Assembly: GCF_964204645.1 (NCBI RefSeq)
Contig: NC_134032.1
Coordinates: 14,442,275-14,502,274 of the forward strand
Origin: Tubulanus polymorphus
Lineage: Eukaryota > Nemertea > Palaeonemertea > Tubulaniformes > Tubulanidae
Direction: 5' to 3'
DNA: 60,000 nucleotides
The position numbers and the translations under genes are program-made. The stretch's first letter is position 1. Every line of letters begins with the position of its first letter. Positions 49,916-60,000 of this stretch are shown one piece after another. A model generated the notes under the pieces. The model saw nothing but the letters and a program-made list of their open reading frames with translations, made no database searches and was not told where the DNA came from.

Positions 49916-50481
49916 GTTGAGCACACTGGTGTATATGGTGTAATAGTTAATTGCGAAGCACCTGTTACTCTCTATGAAATGCACTGATCCATGATCCATT
50001 TATAAATACTGATTATATTACATTCATGTGTTAATCATATATATATTTTATATTCCTCTTTTAACTGTCGTCAAACATCTGTCGACAGGTATTTTTTTTG
50101 TTGAAATTAAAGGGAATATAGATAGATATATAAGGGCCATCGATCACAGGGTGGTTTGTAACTTAGGTGCGGCAAAAAATTGCAGGTTCTTCTCTTCCCT
50201 TAATCTTGAAAAATAAATCTATAACCTGCTAATGTTGCCCCGAGTGGAACTCAGCAGGTTGAGGGGAACCTGCTAATAATTCCTGGGTAACCTTGAGCCT
50301 GATGATAAATCCTCGGTAACCTTGAACCTGATGCCCTTACAGGAGTTCAGCTTCATTTGATGGATGCAAAACAATGCAGCAATTCCAATTAAATGTAAAT
50401 TCCAACTAGATAATTATTATGCCTAAAACTAAATATTTATTCAATTTAATAAGTTTTTTGTATTCGATTATATTTTCGTAG

Positions 50482-52587
50482 GTTGAATTCTGGGTTCACG
50501 CGCGTACGCACATCAAAGACGACAAAGTGTTACAATGTCCGAAATGTCCGTTTGTCACCGAGTACAAACACCATTTAGAATATCATCTACGCAATCATTT
50601 CGGCTCGAAACCGTTCAAATGTTCGAAGTGTAATTATTCGTGCGTTAATAAATCGATGTTGAACAGTCACATGAAGTCGCACACGAACGTGTATCAGTAT
50701 CGCTGCGCCGATTGTACGTACGCGACGAAATACTGTCACAGTTTAAAACTACATCTACGCAAATACAATCACAAACCGGCGACGATTCTAAACCTGGACG
50801 GTAGTCTGCCGCCGGAGGATAACTCGTTGAGTTTACTGGAACCGAAACGCGGCCCGCCGCGTGGACCGCGCGGTAACGCTCCCAACGGTAAAAAAGATGA
50901 TTTGATGTCGCCGTTAGGCGGCGGACAGGGGGCGCTACCGATGCCGAGCGGTTTACACGGTATGCCTCCATTTCCGGGTTTGAACGGCGGAATGCTTCCT
51001 TCGATGTACTGGCCGTTGATGAGTCAGATGATGAGCGGCAATCCGCATCTTCCTCCGCCGTTGATTCCGGCTTCTAGTCTCGGACCGCTCGGACTCGGCG
51101 CCGGACCGTTCGGCGACGCCGGTAAATTCGGTCTCAATCTGGCAGGTGGCGCTCTATCCGCTGGCGGAGCTGGACAGTATAAGTGTAATCTATGCGAGTT
51201 CACCGGTGAAAATAGAGACTCATTGAATAAACACATGTTGAAAGTTCACGCAGCCGAAAATCAGGACTTATTCAATGCGTTCGGACTCAGTTCAGACGCC
51301 ATCGAGGAACAGATCGCTAAAACGGATCCCTCAAAACCCTCAACACCGCTGCTGCCTCCTAGTGGTGACGCATTGCGTAATTCATGGCCGCTCGGTCCCG
51401 GCGACGCAGGGCTTAATGGAGCGTCTCGACGAGGAATTCCTGACCTGATGTACTCGAACAATACATATCATACTCAACTGCCAAAGCCTCTTTCTACCTC
51501 ACCGATATCGGAGCAGAAATCCGCGCTGCCGTCTAGCAACATTAAAGAGCAACAACAATCGAAGCCGGCGTCGGCCGGTAGCCCGCCATTAAAATCGCAA
51601 CCTCGTCTCGCGAACGGGGAAATCCCGTTAGATTTAACGAAACCGAAAGGCGAAGTCGACGTCGTCGTCGGCGGTAACGGCAACAATCGAGGAATCCCGA
51701 TTCCGAATCTGGAATTATTGATGGCTCAGGAAGAGGCTCAACGATTGATGATGCAGCATTCGATGATGCAATCGCAGTCTACGCAGTTCTACTCGCGAAA
51801 ACGCCGCCTACTGGAGCAGATGGAACTAGATGAGAAATCGAAGGTGGAATCGGAAGAGCAGCGCGAGCAGGAGCAGCAACGAGTTTCGCCGAGTTCTTCA
51901 CCGATTCCGCGTAAACGCTCGCGAAAAGGTAAAGCCTATAAACTGGATACGTTGTGCATGAAACTACAGGAACAAGGATCGACATCTCCGTCTGGTTATG
52001 ATTCGATGGAAGAGGAGATTCCGTCTGCATCACAGGCGGGGAATCCCCCTCGACGACCTTCATCGCCGGAAGACGGTGGCGCCGCCACTGATCTATCGAA
52101 ACGAAGCGAATCCGTCGACGATAATAACGGAGAGACGAACATCGATTATCGCGAGATCCATGACAACCTGAGCAAATTAAACTGCGAAACCGGTTCGAAA
52201 TACTTCCCCTCGACGGCGCCACCGTCTCCGCCGCCGAAACCTGTCAATCAAAATCAATCGAAAGATTTAGACACGCCCCTGATGGAAATGCATCGTATGG
52301 TTAACGGTACGCTAGGTCGGAGTAAATCACCAGCTAAGTTACCGGGACTCGATAACGGACTCGCTCCGAGTATTCACGGACACACAGCGGGAGGTCACGC
52401 TATCTCGATGAGAGGTGAGAATTTCGAATGTCAATATTGCGAAATATCGTTCCGCGATTGCGTAATGTACACGATGCACATGGGTTACCACGGTTTCCGC
52501 GATCCGTACCATTGTAACCAGTGCGGATTCCACGCTAAAGACAAAGTAGACTTCTTCCTACATATCGCTCGGGTGGCCCACATGTAA
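50482..52587 (+). CDS. hb: Hunchback-like zinc-finger factor, coding exon 3 (residues 580-1280)
   Basis: Terminal coding exon, with acceptor TTTTCGTAG at 50481 and TAA stop at 52585-52587. It completes finger 3 (H585, H589) and carries finger 4 (C598, C601, H614, H618), finger 5 (C626, C629, H642, H646) and finger 6 (C654, C657, H670, H676). Stretches such as [19 protein letters not shown] and VNKSMLNSH are, from memory, nearly identical to the middle fingers of fly Hunchback. An isolated finger 7 follows (C814, C817, H830, H835). Other features are a CtBP-type PLDLT at 961-965, a basic nuclear localisation signal RKRSRKGK at 1056-1063, and a DLSKR at 1116-1120. The C-terminal pair is finger 8 (C1229, C1232, H1245, H1249) and finger 9 (C1257, C1260, H1273, H1279). 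In the Ikaros/Hunchback family this pair mediates dimerisation. The protein ends one residue after the last histidine, as is usual for hunchback. Confidence 0.96.
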   Translation, partial: VEFWVHARTHIKDDKVLQCPKCPFVTEYKHHLEYHLRNHFGSKPFKCSKCNYSCVNKSMLNSHMKSHTNVYQYRCADCTYATKYCHSLKLHLRKYNHKPATILNLDGSLPPEDNSLSLLEPKRGPPRGPRGNAPNGKKDDLMSPLGGGQGALPMPSGLHGMPPFPGLNGGMLPSMYWPLMSQMMSGNPHLPPPLIPASSLGPLGLGAGPFGDAGKFGLNLAGGALSAGGAGQYKCNLCEFTGENRDSLNKHMLKVHAAENQDLFNAFGLSSDAIEEQIAKTDPSKPSTPLLPPSGDALRNSWPLGPGDAGLNGASRRGIPDLMYSNNTYHTQLPKPLSTSPISEQKSALPSSNIKEQQQSKPASAGSPPLKSQPRLANGEIPLDLTKPKGEVDVVVGGNGNNRGIPIPNLELLMAQEEAQRLMMQHSMMQSQSTQFYSRKRRLLEQMELDEKSKVESEEQREQEQQRVSPSSSPIPRKRSRKGKAYKLDTLCMKLQEQGSTSPSGYDSMEEEIPSASQAGNPPRRPSSPEDGGAATDLSKRSESVDDNNGETNIDYREIHDNLSKLNCETGSKYFPSTAPPSPPPKPVNQNQSKDLDTPLMEMHRMVNGTLGRSKSPAKLPGLDNGLAPSIHGHTAGGHAISMRGENFECQYCEISFRDCVMYTMHMGYHGFRDPYHCNQCGFHAKDKVDFFLHIARVAHM

Positions 52588-52800
52588 TCAACACCTATCA
52601 TCCCTGCGCGTTTATCAATGAACTAACCCCACCACCCCTCCTCGCGAGATATGGTTTCAATCGACCGAACAGCAACAATCGTTCCCGCGGCTACGCACTC
52701 ATGTAAGTGGCTCCATCTAGTATGCATTAGAAGAACTAATATTGTGCTTATTTTATTTGCTGCTTGCATCATTGTTGCTTTGCATTGTCGCTGCTTTGCC

Positions 52801-52808
52801 TGTATATA
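52801..52808 (+). promoter_or_regulatory. Pumilio-type element 1 (TGTATATA)
   Basis: An exact UGUANAUA match 214 bases after the stop, downstream of a GTTG-containing stretch near 52774. In fly hunchback the repressor elements pair a GUUGU box with a UGUANAUA box. Here the two are about 25 nt apart, a looser arrangement. Confidence 0.5.
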
Positions 52809-52851
52809 TATAAATATATATATTACTATATGTATTAACTGAAAGAAAATG

Positions 52852-52859
52852 TGTAGATA
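52852..52859 (+). promoter_or_regulatory. Pumilio-type element 2 (TGTAGATA)
   Basis: Exact UGUANAUA match, 44 nt after element 1 and upstream of the nearest AATAAA, so it is present in both predicted 3' ends. Confidence 0.5.
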
Positions 52860-52914
52860 AGTTTTCGTTTTTTCAAGCGCTTATTTGCATATTATTCGAG
52901 TATTTACTAATTTA

Positions 52915-52920
52915 AATAAA
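52915..52920 (+). terminator. candidate polyadenylation signal AATAAA
   Basis: First canonical AATAAA after the hb stop codon, about 330 nt downstream, in AT-rich DNA. Usage is unproven. Confidence 0.5.
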
Positions 52921-52959
52921 AATCAAGAGTTTGTACGATAATATTGATTAAGGAGTAAC

Positions 52960-52960
<1 letters not shown>

Positions 52961-53001
<41 letters not shown>
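52961..53001 (+). repeat. (TTA)n microsatellite
   Basis: About thirteen ATT/TTA units in the hb 3' flank, just past the first polyadenylation signal. Confidence 0.95.
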
Positions 53002-53002
<1 letters not shown>

Positions 53003-53272
53003 GAGAAAAATAGATTTATTTATTAATAATTAGGTTTAAAAATTAATTGATTGATATGACCGGTGTTTAATGATATAGAATAATTCGTTATTGGAGGAAA
53101 ATATTACGATGAAAATTTTATTATTAGAAATTTATTTCAACTTGTATTATATAGAAAAAAAAATTAGCTTTGATCGATATCGAAAATATATATGAAAGAT
53201 GATGATGATATTAATAATTATGATAGTAATAATGAAATTATATTAATATAAACGATAAATTATGTAGATAGA

Positions 53273-53280
53273 ATTCGTTA
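53273..53280 (+). promoter_or_regulatory. Pumilio-type element 3 (TGTAGATA)
   Basis: Exact UGUANAUA match, identical to element 2. It is only in the mRNA if the longer 3' end is used. Confidence 0.4.
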
Positions 53281-53400
53281 GATGTGAAAATTAAAATTTT
53301 GAAAAAAAGTTTTTTCAGAAAATGCCGATTTTCTTTCTCTCACTAAAAAATGCAATATTTAGAAAAATGATTCGAGGACGAAAACAAACGTCGTTTTTCG

Positions 53401-53408
53401 TGTAAATA
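53401..53408 (+). promoter_or_regulatory. Pumilio-type element 4 (TGTAAATA)
   Basis: Exact UGUANAUA match. It is only in the mRNA if the longer 3' end is used. Confidence 0.4.
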
Positions 53409-54905
53409 CATTTCCACATTGGGTGGATCGACTAGATCCACGTTTATCTTTTCCACATTAACGTTGTTGGTCGTTTCGACCGATGTTTGATTTTTTGTAT
53501 TTATAGCGAACGAAGATGAATTTTATTTCGTCAGCTTGAAATTTATTCCGAATTGAATGAAATTGTGAAAAAGGGAACGAAATCCACTCGTTTACGAGGC
53601 TCGATGAATTTTGAATCCCTCGGATGTTTATATATGATGATAAATACTAATCGATGTTACGTGTTCGTCGTAAAGAAATTATAGATGTTTTTTCAATATA
53701 ATATTTCAATGTTCTTCTGTCAATGATTACTGTATCTAAATATCCGATATCTCGATCGAATTATCTCAAATATCTCGATAAAGTCTCTCTCGATTCATTG
53801 TTTTTTAAGTAGGCAGCATCAGCGGCGACAGTCGTATTTACTCCTCGTGACGATCTGTCTGAATTCTTACTCGTAATTCGAGTATCGTCTCGAAAAATAA
53901 TTCAGTTAAAAATTCAATATTATTTGTCGCGAAAAAAGATTACAACTGTCCAGAAATTCCCGCGTAAAATATTACGATAGCTCATTTAAATACTCTATGA
54001 TATCATTGTTGTTCATGTTGCTATGGTTATCAATATATTGTACGTCGTCGTCGTCGTGTAACAATGCTTGACGCTCGTTGCGGTGTTCGTTACCATAGTT
54101 ACTAAGATATCGCGGTCCGTATGAAATTCATCTCTCGTTTCGCGATTATTATCAAATCCTTTGATCAGAAATTTAGCCGTCGGGCGAAGACTTCGACGTC
54201 GCGAGCGTCCGCGACTACCGTCGGAAAAACAACCCGACAACGTCGTTTAAAATTAATTTCAAAAAACGATCTCTATCGTTAGTAACTATGCCTAACGACG
54301 CCCCCTATGTTTCATTCTTTCTATATCGCGTAACGATTGTTTCCCGCGCGTAGATACCTTCGAAAAAATATGCGGTTTTTGAAAAAGGTTATTTTCTTAA
54401 CTTTATGTTGCCATGGTTACCGGTTGCGAGCGGCTGCGGCGACGGCCATTTTTTCAATTTATAACGGGAAGAGTTCGCGCGTGCTCGACTTCCTCTCGTC
54501 TGTGAATCATTCATTTCAACTTGTTCAATATTCCGCGCTTTAAACAATTTAATAATAAAAAAAAAACCGTCGCCGAGACACGACACAACACTGCCGGTTC
54601 AATCCGGTTACCATGGTAACTAAACGGAATCCGGTGCAACCATAAAAATGTTTTTAAACCTACACGAAGCGCGTGTTGAGACGACGCGGCCGTCGATCGT
54701 CGTTTAATTTAGAGAAAAAAATTCTACGCGTCCCATTTAAAATTCTCGAAGTTTTCGAAGAAGGAGTAAAAAATATCGAATATATCGAATAAAAGATTTA
54801 TTTCAACGGTTTTCTTTTTCCGGCTAAAAAAACGTTTATTATATCGAATATTATATTATTTAATTGCGAGATGAAAAAATTGTTATTTCTGTCACAAATA
54901 GAATC

Positions 54906-54944
54906 ATATATATATATATATATATGTATATACATATCAATATA

Positions 54945-54978
<34 letters not shown>
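54906..54978 (+). repeat. (TA)n microsatellite with TG/CA interruptions
   Basis: AT run broken by TGTATATACATATC and TGTGTATATGTG. Confidence 0.93.
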
Positions 54979-54989
<11 letters not shown>

Positions 54990-55850
54990 CAACGTACTCA
55001 TGCTTTTGGCTTTGTTTTATTTTTTATGCTTCTTATGTCGTGGGATTTTGAACGTAGTAAAGAAAAAGTCATTTCGATACGTTCAAAATAAACGCTGGAC
55101 CAGGTTTTACGGATGTGTCTCTTTGGGGCGGGGGGGCGGTTGAATAGACCTTGAGAATCTGCTTGCCATCGGAAATAGTCACCGCATTATTACCAGTATT
55201 TGGTAGTAGTTAAGAGTTCTGCCACTTTTTCGAATTTATTTCAAAATACTCTCAAAATCAGAAATGATTTCGATTAAACTACTATTTTTAGATCTCGAAT
55301 TACTCTCATTTTTTGTGTGAAAACTATTATTGAAGTCTACGTTAAAAACCTCCAGAAATTCGGGTCCCAGGTTGAACATTTATCCCAAGGGGTAACTTGA
55401 TAACGGACTCCATGAAACCCGGTCCAGGTCCGTGCTGATGTTCTGCTTATATTCGCTTTGCTTCTCATCTGGCTTTGCTTATTTTCTTCGTTGCATATGT
55501 CTGTAGTTTACGACCTTGACACGAATTTCTCCCGCCATTGATCCGACTAAACAAAGATTCCACAATCTATCGCCGCATCAAAAATTCACACGTTCATATT
55601 TGAAATATTATGATCGTGGGGGCGATTGCCGAAAATTGTTTAAATGGGTTCTGCGAGACACGGTGCGTGGCTGCCGCCCCAACCTCCCGCAAAACAACAA
55701 TGAAACTAGATCTGGGTCGCTGTAGCGGCCAGCCCGGCATTGAGACCCAGAATTCTCCCCTAAGACAGTCCCGATGGAAAATTAGAGGAAACCTGAGGAT
55801 AATTTGACGCTTGATTAAAAAAGAGGATGAACCCGGAGAGATAAGACTGA

Positions 55851-55996
55851 TCAATCAATTATAGCGCCATCTATAGGCAAAAATATCAATTATAGAGCCC
55901 TAGGAGGGCTAAAGTCTGAACTATCAATGACAGTACCATCTGTAGGCAAAACTAAGAACTATTGATTAAAGAGCCATCTGCAGGCAAAAGGCTGAA
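55851..55996 (+). repeat. GCCATCTATAGGCAAAA short repeat
   Basis: Three diverged units with (A/C)CCATCTRYAGGCAAAA spaced about 55-60 bp. Confidence 0.75.
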
Positions 55997-56764
55997 CTAA
56001 GCACAGATTAACCCTCTGGTAGTTTACAGAAAAAGAATTAAAAAATACAGTAGACTTCGCTCGAATCGGATCTTTTGGTACCATAAAACTGTGTCCAACT
56101 TCAGCAATATCCGAGTTGGATATTATGTATATCCTATATAGTGTCAGAAAAATATTTTAAAAAAAAACATCCAAACTGAACGGTTATCTTCACGTTGAAC
56201 GGAGTCTACTGTAACGGACAAATATGGATAATAATTCACTCGAAGATTGAGGAAATATCTTGACTTATATTTTAAAAAAATTCCAACCCTTTTTGTTGTA
56301 TTGACTGGTCTGAAAAACCCTGACAGAGTTAAGTCACTGGAGTTGAGATAAAGTTGAAGGAGTTCCTTGATGTCTGTCGTAGATTATACGCAGTTTTACT
56401 TCCTGGTCTTCGAAAAAACCCGAACACGGCGGAAAACCCGAATTTGAGTCGATATAAAAAAACTGAGATAACACCATCTCAATATCGAGATAATGCCGCA
56501 GAAATATCGAAATTCCCGGTATTGGATTCTTCTTCGAAGGAATTTATGTAAATTCTGCCGATAATTATTGTATGAGTCAACGTTTGAAGTCTGATGTTTG
56601 CTGTCAATTTTTTCGGCTCGTAATAAAACGTTATGAGATGAACTCCGGAATATTGAGCGTCCCGAAAGTAGACCATGTTCGTCGACCCCTTTCACCCCCG
56701 ATAGCTGAGATGCATTTGAAAATATTACCACTGTCCCTGGACACTAGACCACTGGACAACTAGA

Positions 56765-56971
56765 GGCTGAAAAAAATTGATACTTTGTTTCTGCGGTCTG
56801 CTGAGCTTAAAACTTGACCCGGCCGGCCGCCTTTCTAACATGTATATCATTTTTTTTTTTAAATCGTGATATATTCTGCAGCTATAGAAAGGAACTGATT
56901 ACAAATTCTATTATATTTAACAAAAATGACCCGGCCACCGCTGAGAAACAAGGTATCATTATTGTTCAGCC
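56765..56971. mobile_element. MITE copy A (207 bp)
   Basis: Starts GGCTGAAAAAAATTGATAC and ends GTATCATTATTGTTCAGCC (inverted form), giving imperfect terminal inverted repeats of about 30 bp. It aligns throughout with copy B, including the internal ACCCGGCCGGCC box and an ATCGTGAT segment. It is flanked by TTA on the 3' side only. It has no coding capacity, as expected of a non-autonomous element. Confidence 0.8.
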
Positions 56972-57842
56972 TTATTGAAATTTTTGTGACATTTTCCAAG
57001 GCCTATTTTTTCACTTTTAAGTGTCCAAAGCAATGAAGAACCTCAATGAAGAAATAGAACAATCAAAGACAGCAATAAATACTACAAACTCTCTCTCGGT
57101 TCAGATATATTGAAAAATATCATTGTCCCACCGACTACGAATCTAAACATTTTTAAGATTTAACTCATCGAAAAAAGTTGAAAGTGAAAATAATTTTTCC
57201 GAGGAATTGTTTCCGATGAAAAATATCATTGATGAAGTGACGGATGAATAGAATTGTATTAATTCACCCCCAGCAGAGTTCACGCAACCGACTCCATCGC
57301 GCTTTTTTTTTTCATTATCAATTTCGATGAGTCATTTTTGACGTTCACATCGCGAGTCGAATTTGATCGAACAGTTTTAATTGTCGAACGCGTAATTCGA
57401 AAAAAACTCATCATTCAAACGACACGTCGTATTGTCGTCGTCGTCGTCGTTGGTTACAGGCGACTCGGTAGCCGCGGCGACGCTCTCACTCGACGCGCTT
57501 CGCGGAAATTAATGAGATTTTTTGCGATCGAACTTTAATGTCGTTTTTAATGAAAAAAATTATATCTCCGGGGACGACGTTTACCGCGCGGAGACGCGGA
57601 ACGCGACGTAAAATTACAGTCGACGCTTGCGGGCGGAAAATTTCTCCATCTCAGAAAATCTTATGAATCATCATTTTTTGAAGAGCGATTGTCTGTCGTT
57701 AATTTTTGACTGCATGAATAAATTCCTTTGAAGAAGAATATTAGAAATACGGAAGTCGCATACGGAGTTTCATCGTTCCTTCCATCAATTATCATTTTCA
57801 ACCGGTTAAAATATCAGGACCCATCTTGGATGTATGTGAACG

Positions 57843-58260
57843 CGTGGATCCAGTTCCGCAGACGTGAGTTAAGATTTAACTCTGAGTTTACTTATTGAAA
57901 ATGAACTGATTTTAACTCTGAGTTTACTCATTGAAAATGAACTGATTTTAACTCAGAGTTTAATCATTGAAAATGAACTGATTTTAACTCAGAGTTTAAT
58001 CATTGAAAATGAACTGATTTTAACTCAGAGTTTACTCATTGAAAATGAACTGATTTTAACTCTTGAGATAGTTAACTCTTACTCACAACAACTGTAGATC
58101 TCGATCCCGAGTTCAGACTTAACTCTGAACTCAGGATCCAGTTCCACAGTAGTTGTGAGTTAGATTTAACTCAGAGATGAAATTAGTTCATTTTCAATGA
58201 GATAACTCTGAGTCAAATCTTAACTCATAACTGTGGAACTGGATCAATCTCAACTGTGGA
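57843..58260. repeat. minisatellite family 2, downstream locus
   Basis: Five tandem units of about 41 bp (ATTGAAAATGAACTGATTTT plus AACTCAGAGTTTA), then diverged units in the opposite orientation, bounded by GGATCCAGTTCC and GTGGAACTGGATC. Confidence 0.92.
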
Positions 58261-58837
58261 TGCAAACTGAGAGACCCTGAATTTTAAAATTATAGGATTT
58301 TTCGCGACATGTTTATGCTTATCAGTAGGTGCTGTATATATTGATAGTTCGGAAAGTTCAAAGACTGTTGATAGTACAGAGACGACAAAGAGCGGATGAC
58401 GGGGGGTTTAACTAGTTGGGAGATGTGGTTCAGTAAGCGTGTTAAACACATATGTGCAAACGAAATAACAAGTTGTGGCATATTTTACACCTGAAAACCA
58501 ACTGTCACCAAAAACTATTCTCTGACCGATGGTCATTCATCAAACAAATTTATTGAACTGTCAATTTTAACAAAGAATTCGATGTGTTTTTGCACGCAAA
58601 ACATCTGCAACTATTGTCGCCACGGTTTCTGCCGCTACGCGTTTCACTTAATTCATATAAAACAGTTGCTGTAGTTTCGGTCAGTTAGTTCTCTATGACC
58701 CATATAGGGGGCGTGTGTGTTCATTGTTTCACGTGTTTTGCGCGTTACACGGAATTTAAACAACCACAAAAGTGTTAATTCATTCCATTGAAAATTAGAT
58801 TTTTCGTCAAATGTTTTTGATCTCATTGAATGCTTTA

Positions 58838-58893
58838 TGTTCCACATGTGAGTTCCACGTGTGAGTTCCACACGTGTGAGTTCCACGTGTGGA
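58838..58893. repeat. CACGTGTGAGTTCCA palindromic repeat
   Basis: Four units of about 14-18 bp containing CACGTG or CACATGTG, ending in a reversed unit (GTGGAACTCACAT), so the whole can fold into a hairpin. Confidence 0.88.
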
Positions 58894-59166
58894 ACTCACA
58901 TCAAAAAATTTCCTCGATTTTTTCATTATCCAAATCATTAATTTCTGTGATACAAACTTTTAGGAAAATTTCATTCCCTTCGCAATTATTTGATCTCCGC
59001 AAAAGAAAAAGGAATTGTTTTCGTTTGCATTGTTTTTCTGTGAATATTTTTGTGTTTATTCCACACAATTGTGTTTATTCCACACAAATAGATGATATAT
59101 GTCACAAATAGAAATTGAATTATCCCAAAGTCCTTTTTTTACCTATTTATAACTGATTTTGACTTA

Positions 59167-59387
59167 GGCTAAAAAAAAATTGATACCTTGTTTCTCCGCT
59201 CTGCTGAGCTTAAATGTTGACCCGGCCGGCCGTCTATCTACCCTATACATTACTTTTTTTTAAATCGTGATCAATTTTACCATAACAGACCCGGCCGCTA
59301 TAGAAATGAACTGTTTATAAATTTTATCATATTTTACAAAAATGACCCGGCCGCTGCGGAGAAATAAGGTATCATTTTTGTTTAGCC
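59167..59387. mobile_element. MITE copy B (221 bp) with TTA target duplication
   Basis: Terminal inverted repeats begin GGCTAAA and end TTTAGCC, extending about 30 bp inward (TGATACCTTGTTTCTCCGC against its near complement). It is flanked on both sides by TTA (59164-59166 and 59388-59390), a 3-bp target duplication of the TWA type seen with PIF/Harbinger transposases. The family assignment is inferred from that duplication and the GG-starting ends. Confidence 0.82.
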
Positions 59388-59390
59388 TTA

Positions 59391-60000
59391 TCATTAACCA
59401 ACCATTCCTTTTCATATTGTATTCCCAGAAACATAGTATTACATATTGCAATGGTTTTTATTGTTTTCATAAAAATTAGTTGAACATCTAATGATAAAGG
59501 AGCTAAGAATTTGAGCTATGGTTTTAATAAGGACTCCGAGTTCAACTCTATCAATCGAGGACTCTGCCCGGATCCACCAGGTGTCACTAGTGAGAATTAG
59601 AACAACGATGCCAGATTCAATTCGAAATCTATCCATAATTTCTGAAATCTACGAATGCTGAAAATGAAATGCGTTGTTTTAACCATAAAGATCAATCTCA
59701 GTTTATCAACAAGCGATAACTCGAGATTGAATTTTCAGTCAAATTGTTGTGAACGCCATCTGGTGGATAATTAATGGTACATTTGTCCTCATTAACCCTT
59801 TACTTCCATCACTCAACCTTTGAGAATTATATGTGGAACTAGTTGGGAAGTTTTGATCTGATCGAGTACTCTATGATGTAGGCTATGTATCCATGCACAC
59901 GGTAAAGGATGATATTACCTTCACGACGGGGACCTTCGAAAAAAATATCGAAATTGTTAGCGGGCAATTTCTGATTAATCAAATGCTCTAGTTAAATCCG
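59391..60000. other. unique DNA to the window edge, no gene seen
   Basis: Holds one more GGATCCACCAGGTGTC copy at 59572. No coding exon is recognised. Confidence 0.5.

Larger units (their letters stand above)
49598..50481 (+). other. hb: intron 2 of hb (884 bp)
   Basis: Phase 0 intron splitting finger 3, between donor gtgagttt and acceptor TTTTCGTAG. It contains two copies of a GGATCCACNAGGTGTCGCT motif, a three-copy minisatellite and a small direct repeat at 50225-50335. Confidence 0.93.
52588..53410 (+). other. hb: probable 3' untranslated region of hb
   Basis: AT-rich sequence following the stop, without long frames. A canonical AATAAA lies at 52915-52920 and an ATTAAA near 53292. Four exact UGUANAUA Pumilio elements occur at 52801, 52852, 53273 and 53401. 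If cleavage follows 52915, only the first two are in the mRNA. If the longer form is used, all four are. Confidence 0.6.
53411..56764. other. 3' flank of hb, no gene seen
   Basis: AT-rich to 53.9 kb, CpG-rich around 54.0-54.7 kb, then a TA microsatellite (54906-54978) and short repeats at 55851-55996. Frames are short and have no recognisable domain. Confidence 0.5.

Overview
This is a window of animal nuclear DNA. It is intron-bearing, about 35-40% GC by eye, and crowded with microsatellites and minisatellites. The only protein-coding gene I can support is a hunchback-type C2H2 zinc-finger transcription factor (hb) on the + strand. The predicted protein has nine fingers. Fingers 4-6 carry hunchback signature stretches and the last two form a C-terminal Ikaros/Hunchback-type pair. 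The gene layout and long non-coding DNA suggest a spiralian/lophotrochozoan such as a mollusc or annelid. I infer that; the phylum cannot be fixed from this window.

Layout. Positions 1-9.4 kb are mostly tandem repeats (57, 70, 84, 28 and 47 bp units and a long pyrimidine tract) with no coding gene seen. From 9.4 to 18.5 kb there are candidate 5' non-coding exons and promoters of hb (9381-9498, about 10.9-11.31 kb, about 15.7-15.885 kb). The three main coding exons are 18542-20054, 49374-49597 and 50482-52587. They join in frame to 1,280 residues, and both introns split a zinc finger between its CxxC and HxxxH halves. Intron 1 is 29.3 kb. It holds a convincing alternative first coding exon (30461-30677) with its own upstream leader, a weaker candidate cassette exon (23210-23296), several AT-rich homeodomain/POU-site clusters that could be enhancers, and many repeats. 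The 3' flank from 52588 is AT-rich and carries four exact Pumilio-type UGUANAUA elements. The last 6 kb has two copies of a short inverted-repeat transposon (MITE) and more minisatellites.

How the parts work together (inference). One locus appears to make at least two Hunchback forms: a long form with an acidic and Ser/Pro-rich N-terminus and all nine fingers, and a short form started inside intron 1 that lacks the Cys half of finger 1. Both would share the core fingers, a CtBP-type PLDLT motif, a nuclear localisation signal and the C-terminal finger pair. The 3' elements suggest Pumilio control of the mRNA, as known for fly hunchback.

The most unusual non-gene signal is a 69-bp tandem array at 13.5-13.9 kb, together with a separate single copy at 29.4 kb. 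Both contain a minimal hammerhead-ribozyme-like core. Stems I and II differ in sequence between the two loci but keep complementarity.
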